From Hofstenia miamia (Eukaryota; Xenacoelomorpha; Acoela), in contig SCFE01000095.1 in the NCBI GenBank assembly GCA_004352715.1, positions 1,613,413-1,633,601 on the forward strand: a stretch of DNA of 20,189 bases. The letters are read 5' to 3'. How positions within the stretch are numbered: position 1 is the stretch's first letter; every line of letters starts with the position of its first letter. Shown piece by piece: positions 9,318-16,770 of the stretch. The position numbers and the translations under genes are program-made. The notes below the pieces were generated by a model. The model had not been told where the DNA came from, did not search any database, and saw only the letters and a list, made by a program, of their open reading frames with translations.

Positions 9318-9600
9318 GAAAATCACATGCTCATATAAAGTTGTAACAAAGTAATATGCCTACTGTACAGTACAGTTGCAACTAATAATTATCTGCATAA
9401 TTGTGAAATATATTTTAAAATTGTATTAACTAACTGTTTTTATCACTAAGAAATAATCACTACGAAAATTATACCCCAAGATCACAAGGCGAATATTATA
9501 TTTAAATGGTTTATGAAAGACTACATGCTTCCGAAATAACTTAATTCTTTATTACTTGCTGCCGGTAAGGCCTGCGTGCCGGCTGGCCATATGCAACTTT

Positions 9601-9608
9601 GGTTATAA
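9601..9608 (+). repeat. Right target-site duplication GGTTATAA
   Basis: Exact copy of 7232-7239, directly abutting the element terminus GCAACTTT. Confidence 0.8.
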
Positions 9609-10161
9609 TGACCGAAAAAACATTCATAATTTGTTTCCTTAATAATTACTGCATGAAACGTTAATGAGTTCATTGAACTAAAGCAAGTAAAGTCTTCGTT
9701 GTCTGATCGCGTTAAATCAACGCAATCATCAGGGATCCATACGTAAATCAAATTTTTCCAAATCACTTATAAGGAAATGTCATTTGAAAGCTGAAACATG
9801 TCACTCACCTCCGCGTATATCAGTCACAGCTCAAATACTACACATGCCTAGGGCGGGATAAAATTGAGATCCAGTTAAATCTATATTAGAAATTGAAGAC
9901 TAAAACCATGAATACATCAACATTATACCTTTCAGTAATTTCAGCAGCACTGTTGTGTCATAATAGTGGGTCAAATTCTTCAAGCATTGGGGTCGCTTTT
10001 GAAATTTACGCCTGAAACAAATCTTTTCGACAAAAGATGTAAACAGTTTTAGACCGATTTCACAGCATGCTGTTGACATACGTGTGCCATTCCTCCAACT
10101 AGTATACCAAGTCCAAGATTTTTCTCGTTATAGTTTTTGGAACAATAAATTTTGATTTTGG
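9609..10161. other. Intronic DNA, no gene recognised
   Basis: No convincing coding or repeat structure. A minus-strand open frame 9766-9521 crosses the duplication and the end of the neighbouring transposon. Its upstream part (TRSDNEDFTCFSSMNSLTF) is mildly protein-like, but nothing supports a gene. Confidence 0.5.
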
Positions 10162-10673
10162 TTAACCCTACTTTCTCCGTGGAGCACATTGTGCTTCGCT
10201 TGTTTTTTGTTACTAGTGTACATTAACCGGTACGCGGGTCATGATGAAATATAACTTTTTGTCGAATTTTATATTAGATCTGAAAATACTAAAAAAATTT
10301 AACGACACTATATTTGTATTCAGCCAGCGACTTTTTATTTTGGCTGTTTGCATTCTCCGGGTTTAAAGTCTCAAATACTGTTTCTAAGTGAATGTTCACT
10401 CTCTTTATATCGGCAGTTCTAAAAATACATCTTTCAAATGTTATTATCTTCAAATTATGAAAATCATCCAATTTTTGCATAGCTTTCCCAATTGTTAACA
10501 TATTTCGCGACTTCATCACATGAAAACAAAAAATTCTGAAATTCTAAAATAAAATAAGTTAATTCTTCCAGAAATTGGATGTTAATATCTCAATCCAATC
10601 CAAAGTTATATAATACTATGTGCTCCAACTGGAGTTTCTAAGTACCTCAAAAGCTTGGGGCTAGTAGGGTTAA
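10162..10673. mobile_element. 504-bp piggyBac-type MITE with TTAA ends
   Basis: TTAA at 10162-10165 and 10670-10673 flank an element beginning CCCTACTTTCTCC and ending, read inward from the right, CCCTACTAGCCCC (10 of 13 match). A subterminal inverted pair TGGAGCACAT lies 14 bp in from the left end (10180-10189) and 42 bp in from the right end (10618-10627). That 28-bp asymmetry equals the known piggyBac arrangement (3-bp versus 31-bp spacers). The interior has only a 76-codon minus frame (10519-10289) that I do not recognise, so this is non-autonomous. Confidence 0.8.
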
Positions 10674-12568
10674 GCAATGGAAATGTAAGCCTTTTATGCT
10701 AGCGCTGAGATATACAAAAATGTTTAAAACGCGTTTCCTTTCTTAACTTTTTAGATTACTTTAAATAATTTTTTTATAATCGGGTCAATATGCGTTGGTA
10801 CTGCCGGTCAAATTTTTTTACTGGTAAACTTTGCTTAGGAGAATGTTGCAACACAACATATTATTTTAACGTAACGAGATTGCATTACATAGTGTTATAT
10901 GTTTTTCCATTTATTGGTGTTCATAAGCCAGTTAATGCGAAGATCTTATTGATTAAAACTTGGCAGATTGCGTACTGGTGAAGATAAAAACTACTAGTTG
11001 AGTTATTGATGGCACATGCCTGCAGAAGTAATTTTATGTGAAAAATATGAGAAGTTACAACGCCTGAAATATGAACGTTAATACGAATAAATCTGGACAT
11101 TTTAAAATAAATTCAAATCCGGACAGGGCTCTAATTTGGTCAGTGATTATTCGGTCAATCTGGCTGTGATTCTATCTACATCATTAATTCGACAAGTATT
11201 GTGAATTAATTTCAAAAAATGTTTTTAGACTTCAATGCATTTAATGTGTTAATCATTGTTCGGGAATTCTTTGCAAGAAGGAATGAAGTTCGTTTAAAAT
11301 TCGCGATTTTTTTGTCTCAAATAAAATTCAATAAAACCAATTATTTTGCAACCATTTTATCATTTTACATGCGTATTGAATTTCTATGATTTAGGAAATG
11401 TAATAGTATTTAATTGTTGACTCTAAATATTTCTTAAAGAAACTAATAAAATTCCTAGAAAACGAGAATTTGTAATAAAACGTTGACATGTCTTGTTGTT
11501 GTACATGAATTCAATTACATTAAAAACTTTTGTTTACTGAGTTTAACATATTTTATGGTTAGAATCTGGATTTTTGCTGATTCTGTTGTTCACAAACATT
11601 TGCCTTTTGCATTTTCAGAATCACTTATTTAACCATTCTGTGTTTCAATATTTATACATCAACCTAATTTATCAACAAATTCCATTGTAAGCTTATGAAT
11701 AATTATAACGTTCTTCCTTTTAAGATTTTAGGTGTTTTGAAGTAATTAATTACTGCTCAATAACTGCATTTAATTTTAAATCCATTCATCACCTAGCCAA
11801 TCATTTGAAAGATTATTGGAGTAGGCAGTTCATAATGGTATAGTTTTTAGCGGATACAACATCATTTTCCATTTGTATGTTTTTGTTGTAAATGAGAATA
11901 CTGGCTTTTATTAATATATCGAAATATCTGCAACTCCTGCAATGGAAAACTAAGGATTTTTGAATAATTATTTTGCGTATGCATTTCACGCTTTCCTTTA
12001 CTTAGAATTCAAAGAAAATGTAAAAAAATTGAAATATCATTCATCAAACAACTTATGTTTGAATTAAAATTTGGTCAGCCTGGATTTAGATTAAATTCCC
12101 AATTATTAAGAATCTGTGAACATGTATTATGGAATGTGTTATATTAGATAATATACTATGTTTGGAATTCAAGTTTACAAAGTATTTGAAACGCTAAAAA
12201 GCAAGTTCTAATAAAAAACCTGGCATTTAAGTAACTTGGCTTTTCAAAATGTCATCTTATTCAATGTGAGAATTAGAATCAAAAGAAAGCCGACAACAGC
12301 ATGTTGGTATTCGGCTATGTAAATTTAGTATCCAATGTGTTAATCTCTCACCAAATATATTCTTTCATATGCTTTCTAAAACAAGATTCTGGTTTTGTAA
12401 TAGAGCTGTTTTTCATTATTTCCGTATATAATTTCTTTAAAAGTGTATGAAACTGGTAAAAAATAGTTTTTCGAACATCTGATTCTGCAAATGCATTGCT
12501 TAACCAAAAATATATTGTAATATTTTTCAAATTCTTACAATCAATCACTTTCAAATGTGTATTTTTAG
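10674..12568. other. Remaining intron sequence, no gene recognised
   Basis: About 1.9 kb of AT-rich DNA leading to the terminal LU exon. Short open frames at 10790-10981 (plus) and 12554-12348 (minus) have no recognisable motifs. The second has a mildly protein-like stretch (KTIFYQFHTLLKKLYTEIM). I see no clear inverted or tandem repeats. Confidence 0.5.
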
Positions 12569-12690
12569 ATGAGGACCAATGCGTCTACAAATGCTGCAAT
12601 GAAGATGCTTGTAACATTAGTTCATTCTTAATCCCTTCCATGTTCTACATAATTTTCTCTTTCACTACATATCATTTTCTGTTTTACTGA
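12569..12690 (+). CDS. Terminal exon of the LU (Ly6/uPAR) gene with GPI-like tail
   Basis: The acceptor TGTGTATTTTTAG ends at 12568. The exon starts in phase 1 (AT completes an Asp codon with the G ending the exon at 5390) and reads EDQCVYKCCNEDACN, the CC..D.CN signature that closes LU three-finger domains. After the final Asn comes ISS and a roughly 20-residue hydrophobic end (FLIPSMFYIIFSF, then TTYHFLFY) to TGA at 12688-12690, as expected for a GPI-attachment signal with a small omega residue among N/I/S/S. The product is therefore likely a cell-surface, GPI-anchored small cysteine-rich protein. The open frame extends upstream to 12496, but that part is intronic. An ATTAAA at about 12921 could serve as a polyadenylation signal; no AATAAA is seen sooner. 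Confidence 0.8.
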
Positions 12691-13973
12691 ACAGTATTTG
12701 TATATTTTTTATTGTAAATTTTGTAAAGGCAATGATTTTGTAAAAATGATTAATGTAAATGCATTTCATTATAATTATGTTTGTACATTCTTAGTGTTCA
12801 CATTTTCTATTGCTTTAATTGTTTGCAAAAAAATCGATTAAGAACTCGTATGATTGCTTTCTTGTGTCACTACATCGCATTTCATTTGTTAACAATGAGG
12901 TAAGTATCATTTTAAGCCATTAAATATTTTAAAAATTTTAAGAACTAATTTTGTATTGTAATGTTTTTGTTTAATTTCTTTTATTGGCAATTCTTCATTC
13001 GCCTTTAATTTTTTTTCATGGATTCGTTATTCAGTATTTTCCACTACGATATGCATATGCAATATGTATGTATTTGATGTACATCGATTTTTGTTTGGAC
13101 ATTTGCTGTTTGCAACATTTATAATCTAAATAATTTGAAACTTTCTTCAACATAGCGTTGAAAAAAACTTTGTTTTTGTAGTTACTGTATGTATATGACT
13201 ATATAGGCATTTTCCACTTATTCATTTTTCAAAAATATATTATGCTGGATAATTTCGTCTTCCTGTCAAAAGGCTACTACATGTTCCTCTAGTAACTTCA
13301 GTAAGTTTTAATTATTCCATTTTCGTTAAAAAAGAATCCAACCCACATCAGAGTTGCAACGGGTTGCCGGGTCAAGGATTTGTTGGTGGCTCAACCTCTT
13401 GATTTGGCCTTCTGAGTCTACTGGGTCACCGGGTCATATTTATATAAACAAATTATTGCAGTATATTACACAAAGGGCCTCATCTAAAAAAGTCATGCTT
13501 ATTATTACGTAATCATTGAATTACACATATACCATGTGGAACTTAATAGTTTTAATGGTTTCAGAAAAAATTTTATGTTGATTTTCTTTTGCTTCTGTAA
13601 TGGGCACTGAGAATTCACTTGTTTTATTACCAATTTGAATCCGATTATTCACGCAATATATTTGCACATTTAACAAATTCCCTTTTTATCTACTTTTGTA
13701 ATACATACATAGACACAAAACTTTTGTTTTTAAAACAAATATTTAGGTAAAATTGCTTATATGTGCTTAACAACGCCAAATATGTACTTAAAAACTGAAT
13801 TAATGGGGATTATAATGACTTATTGCACATTCAAAATAGCAACTTTTAAGGTTTTTTGGGGTCAAGTTGGATAATATATCCGTGTAAGAACTAAATGTTC
13901 TTTCAGCATTTAAAAGTCGCGTCTTTGGCTTTGTGACCTGCAGGGGTTCTGCAAAATTGATTTTCAACTAAGC
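12691..13973. other. 3' UTR/intergenic DNA with a GC-rich repeat-like island
   Basis: The first few hundred bases probably contain the LU gene's 3' UTR. No open frame is convincing. At 13350-13440 a GC-rich island contains CGGGTTGCCGGGTCA and, 50 bp on, CTGGGTCACCGGGTCA. It resembles the ends of the hAT-type MITE at 15639-16344, but I found no partner end or target duplication. Confidence 0.45.
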
Positions 13974-13986
13974 AATCAATTATTTG
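13974..13986 (+). repeat. Candidate left target-site duplication, 13 bp
   Basis: AATCAATTATTTG here is repeated exactly at 14580-14592, on the other side of the Penelope-like fragment. It is low in complexity, but an exact 13-bp match this close to both ends is unlikely by chance. Confidence 0.6.
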
Positions 13987-14023
13987 AGCATTTTTAAGGA
14001 TTTTTAATAATTTTAAAAAAAAA

Positions 14024-14081
14024 ATTCGAATATATTTCGACTTACAAAGTCATCGTCAGTTTTACAAATAATTCCCTCTAA
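14024..14081 (+). repeat. Left 58-bp inverted arm
   Basis: Starts ATTCGAATATATTTCGAC and ends AATTCCCTCTAA. It is the reverse complement of 14511-14568 except for G/A at the fifth base. On the minus strand it carries the same CTGACGA...GAAA core as the right arm. Confidence 0.95.
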
Positions 14082-14094
14082 TCTAATACATCAA

Positions 14095-14478
14095 ATGAAA
14101 AAGATCGAATTAATTAAAGAAAAAGTAAGATTTGTTTACAAGATCCACAAACTTAATGCAAAGCTTGGCCTCAAATCAACAACTAGCATGTCCGATAAAT
14201 CTAATGTAATTTATAAGATTCAATGCACCTGTGGTGAGGATTATATCGGATATTGTGGTCGTCAACTAAGCAGAAAAACAAAACAACATGAAACTAATTC
14301 AACCATTTCAAAACACCTTAAAATTGTGGACTAAGTTATGATGTAAAAATTTTAAAGAATACCGATGCAAAATATCTTAAAATCACTGAAAGCATTTTAA
14401 TAAGATGATTTCAACCAAGTCTAAATACGAAAGAAGATTATATACATAAACTATTGTTACCAATAATTAAGATTTAGT
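14095..14478 (+). pseudogene. GIY-YIG endonuclease domain of a Penelope-like retroelement
   Basis: The open frame 14095-14334 begins MKKIELIKEKVRFVYKIHKL and contains the nuclease signature NVIYKIQCTCGEDYIG (YKI and YIG in place of GIY and YIG), followed by GRQLSRKTKQHE and TISKHLKIVD. After the stop at 14332 and a frame change, the domain continues with YDVKILKNTDAKYLKITES (the Glu of ITES is the expected metal-binding Glu), then a stop and FQPSLNTKEDYIHKLLLP, to a stop near 14478. In full elements this domain follows a reverse transcriptase and nicks target DNA to prime reverse transcription. Here the RT is absent, the usual EeT after YIG is YC, and nonsense codons are present, so it is non-functional. 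Confidence 0.85.
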
Positions 14479-14510
14479 GAAATGAAATATTGCTATAAAA
14501 TCAAGTAAAT

Positions 14511-14568
14511 TTAGAGGGAATTATTTGTAAAACTGACGATGACTTTGTAAGTCGAAATATATTTGAAT
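14511..14568 (+). repeat. Right 58-bp inverted arm
   Basis: Runs from TTAGAGGGAATTATTTG to GTCGAAATATATTTGAAT and matches the inverse of 14024-14081 at 57 of 58 positions. It lies 3' of and in sense with the GIY-YIG frame. Confidence 0.95.
14532..14565 (+). ncRNA. Hammerhead-ribozyme-like core in the right arm
   Basis: CTGACGA, then T, then a 5-bp hairpin GACTT-TGT-AAGTC, then GAAA, match the conserved CUGANGA / stem II / GAAA layout of hammerhead ribozymes, which are known in the terminal repeats of Penelope-like elements. Following UAUAUU could supply a minimal stem III and a UH cleavage site. Stem I pairing with the upstream strand is weak, and the extra T before stem II is irregular. The identical core is on the minus strand of the left arm. 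Confidence 0.5.
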
Positions 14569-14579
14569 GTTTTTGTTAA

Positions 14580-14592
14580 AATCAATTATTTG
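14580..14592 (+). repeat. Candidate right target-site duplication, 13 bp
   Basis: AATCAATTATTTG, identical to 13974-13986. Confidence 0.6.
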
Positions 14593-14689
14593 TTAAACAA
14601 TCAATGGAATTGATATTGCTTATCTGAAAATAAATTTATTGCAATTAATTGTTGACTGGTTAGTATATATTTAAATGAGTTCTTGTTGT

Positions 14690-15209
14690 AAAACTGCATT
14701 TATCTTGAGAAAAATTCGTTCAACATTTTTCGGTGACAATGATTGGGAGTGATCCAAAAACATCATTTTCCTGTAGAAAAGAACCATTCTACAAGATTAG
14801 AAGTTGGCAGGAAGAATTTGGTACTCAAATACAATTCACCCTTATCTTTGTTTCAGGATCAGCGATGCAAAGTCATCTACGTATATTAACAGGTTTTCTG
14901 TTTTAAGCAACGATAAAGAAACAATTTTTTCAACAGAAAAAGATTCAGCCACTTTATGCTGTTCTTTTGGGATGATTGCCTCGAATTCTTTAGAATAAAC
15001 AATATCAATATCAAACCTGACATATTTGGCCATATCTGAGTAGTCCATAATATCAAGGTGTGTTCGGAGCTCAGATATATATCTTCATCTTGTTTTGGAG
15101 TTGTCAGGAAGTCTATGAACCCCTTATCACTTGAGAAATCTGTATGAGCCAATAGTTCCTGCATTTTATGAATCGTGCAACCATCACGACACAACCGACT
15201 GCATTTCAA
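14690..15209 (-). pseudogene. hAT transposase C-terminal relic (second hAT type)
   Basis: Minus-strand reading: MQELLAHTDFSSDKGFIDFL (about 15160-15100), DYSDMAKYVRFDIDIVYSKE (15045-14985), then EKIVSLSLLKTENLL. Following a stop near 14842 and frame changes, it reads FLPTSNLVEWFFSTGK (about 14815-14770) and SLSPKNVERIFLKIN (about 14745-14700). The last two blocks correspond to the hAT dimerisation region, which usually reads like PATSA.SER.FSTAG...R..L.P.NVE.L.FLK. The rest of the gene (zinc finger, DDE core) is absent. It differs from the 1105-3900 copy in sequence and strand, so it represents a separate hAT family. Termini are unassigned, though ATTAATTGCAATTAAT-rich DNA on both sides (14642, 15246) may be the remains of its ends. 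Confidence 0.65.
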
Positions 15210-15630
15210 TAAAGTGCGTCATGCTAATAGCCCATCTAGCATGCGATTAATTGCAATTAATTAGTAAAAAAATCAATTAATTATTAGTTGGTAGTCACGG
15301 AAATCAATTAATTTAATTGTAATTAATTGCAATCCATTTTTCGGGACCTTTGGTGACTTGTAATTAATAGTACTGTGAATAGAATGTAGACAACATGCAG
15401 ACTTCCCGCCGGTTTATATTGCTTTCAAATACTAAAATTTGATTGTCCCAGTCAAGAACGTTGATATCAAGTTCATCGGGGCCTGGATTTACTCTTAAAT
15501 TCGAGCAATAACCTTAAATATTCACTTAAAGCTCGAAAATTAGCAAAATGTATTTTTTAAATATTTAAATACAAAAAGCGGCAAAATATATATGTACTTA
15601 CGAAAATATTCATTTACATAACAGTTGTGA
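15210..15630. repeat. Gene-free stretch with ATTAATTGCAATTAAT palindrome cluster
   Basis: No gene seen. A perfect 16-bp palindrome ATTAATTGCAATTAAT lies at 15246-15261, followed by AATCAATTAATTATTAG and, inverted, GTAATTAATTGCAATCC near 15320. A related TTGCAATTAATTG lies at 14640. These could be subterminal repeats of the adjoining hAT relic. The remainder to 15630 is plain AT-rich DNA. Confidence 0.5.
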
Positions 15631-15638
15631 CTCTACAT
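15631..15638 (+). repeat. Left target-site duplication CTCTACAT
   Basis: Exact 8-bp match to 16345-16352, abutting the CATAGATGGAA terminus. Confidence 0.9.
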
Positions 15639-16344
15639 CATAGATGGAACCGGTCGACATTTTTAACAACCCAACTGATTTTATTTCCAAACCGGTTGGG
15701 TTACCGGTTGAACCGGTTATTGAAGCTAAAACTTTTACCAGTACCGGTCGAGCAAAAATAAAGCAGGAATGCCAAAAAAACTAGCAATTTTTTCTATTGA
15801 AATTTTTCTAAGCCCATATTTTACTAGCAGAACAGTTACAACGAACCAGGGGCGTTTTCAAAGAGGGGGAGGTCTGGGGTCCAGATCGGCATAGCCCCCT
15901 TGCTAGAAAATGTGGAACCGCAATCAAAAAGAGTGAATCTGTATTCAAAAAAGTGGGATTGATTTATCTTACCTAGTAGATGAGGATGGGTTTCCTTTTC
16001 CACACTCTACACGAGCACACCCCAACTAAGAGTTTTGATATGTGCTCATTTTCTAAATGTTATCGTTTTCTCCTTTTGTTTTTATGTTTTTTAAACGTTT
16101 CATATGCGAAATGAATGTATTAGACGACTTCGTCGTGACAATTTTTTTTCTTATAATATATTAGTAAAAATCCTTTTTACTTTCTTGAAACGGAGATATA
16201 AATTCTGTCCTACAGACAGCCACGGTTTGTGGAGAACTTAAAAAAACCGGTCAACCGGTTTCACGAAATTTTCGACCCAACCCAACCGGTACAGGTTGAC
16301 TGGTACCGGTTAATACCGGTCAACCCAACCTGCTTCCATCTATG
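15639..16344. mobile_element. 706-bp non-autonomous hAT-type element (MITE)
   Basis: Terminal inverted repeats start with CATAGATGGAA at both ends (11 bp exact), and a perfect 8-bp duplication CTCTACAT flanks the element. Both subterminal zones are crowded with ACCGGT, CCGGTT and CAACCC words in both orientations (15649-15745 and 16245-16320), as in hAT subterminal transposase-binding arrays. The interior has no coding frame. It does contain CAGGGGCGTTTTCAAAG at 15848, itself like a hAT end, possibly a nested relic without a visible partner. Confidence 0.88.
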
Positions 16345-16352
16345 CTCTACAT
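16345..16352 (+). repeat. Right target-site duplication CTCTACAT
   Basis: Exact copy of 15631-15638 directly after the right terminus TTCCATCTATG. Confidence 0.9.
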
Positions 16353-16770
16353 ACCTACATTAGAGGTTTTGATTTTTCAGTAAAATACAAACACATTATG
16401 ATATGACATTAAGCCTATTCTATCTGGGTTATTTCTTTGCAGTTATTCCTGAGGGGAGGGGATTTGGCCACCCCCTCTAAGATCTCGGAAACAGTACATC
16501 CGATCAATACCAAATTTGGTGTGTAGATTTTTTGACATTTGAGGCATATCTTGGCAAAACCATTTTGCGAATCAATAATTAATATGCAAATTATGCGAAT
16601 ATTAATTAGGTTATGTATCAAATTTTCTAATTTCTCATTATTGACACAAAACGCTAGAAATATTACTAAATAGGAATCAAGAGAAGGGAATATATTGTAA
16701 ATAAAACATAGAAAACATTTAATTATAATTTTGCATTAAAAATTATGCATTGATTTCAATTTATAGCTTT
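16353..16770. repeat. Non-coding repeat-like DNA left of the Tc1 element
   Basis: Contains CCTGAGGGGAGGGGATTTGG at 16448-16467 followed by CCACCCCCTCT. The same theme (CCTGAGGAGGG...GGCGATTTAACTCCCC) appears inverted at about 18370-18416, on the other side of the Tc1 element. The 68-codon minus frame at 16621-16415 reads through this repeat and is not a credible gene. Confidence 0.45.

Larger units (their letters stand above)
7240..9600 (+). mobile_element. 2.36-kb hAT-like DNA transposon of unclassified family, bounded by an 8-bp duplication
   Basis: Left end CAGTGTTGCC; the right end read inward is CAAAGTTGC (7 of 9 match, sharing one G with the duplication, as if a G-run had shrunk). A subterminal inverted pair GGCCAGCCGG occurs at 7278-7287 and 9579-9588. 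Both ends are conspicuously GC-rich in an AT-rich background. An 8-bp target duplication GGTTATAA flanks the element. The interior carries one plus-strand transposase-like pseudogene (7883-9290) and a (TA)n tract near 9294. Eight-base duplications and a CAG-type end are hAT habits. Confidence 0.75.
5391..12568 (+). other. 7.2-kb intron of the LU-domain gene, packed with transposon relics
   Basis: Bounded by donor GTAGAT (5391) and acceptor TGTGTATTTTTAG (ending 12568), with matching phase 1 on either side. It contains a minus-strand piggyBac pseudogene, a 2.36-kb unclassified DNA transposon in plus orientation and a 504-bp piggyBac-type MITE. The assignment depends on the two LU exons belonging together, which phase and domain logic support but no transcript proves. 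Confidence 0.65.
13987..14579 (+). mobile_element. Penelope-like element fragment with inverted terminal arms
   Basis: A 593-bp unit between 13-bp direct repeats. It has 58-bp inverted arms (14024-14081 and 14511-14568) that differ at one base, a 37-bp AT-rich extension outside the left arm and 11 bp outside the right arm. The only gene is a GIY-YIG endonuclease relic. The reverse transcriptase expected upstream in a full Penelope-like element is missing. Such elements are known to have LTR-like terminal repeats in direct or inverted orientation and a short tail on one side. Confidence 0.7.

Noticed and set aside
9521-9766. Minus-strand 81-codon frame
   Set aside because: It crosses a transposon boundary and target duplication, so it cannot be one ancestral gene.
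10790-10981. Plus-strand 63-codon frame
   Set aside because: No motif, no splice support and ordinary AT-rich composition.
14890-14920. YVDD on the minus strand as a reverse-transcriptase box
   Set aside because: Surrounding residues show no RT blocks, and the downstream sequence is a hAT dimerisation region.
14804-14998. Plus-strand open frame of 64 codons
   Set aside because: Antisense to the minus-strand hAT C-terminal relic.
15848-15870. CAGGGGCG as the end of an independent hAT element
   Set aside because: No inverted partner or 8-bp duplication was found inside the 706-bp MITE.
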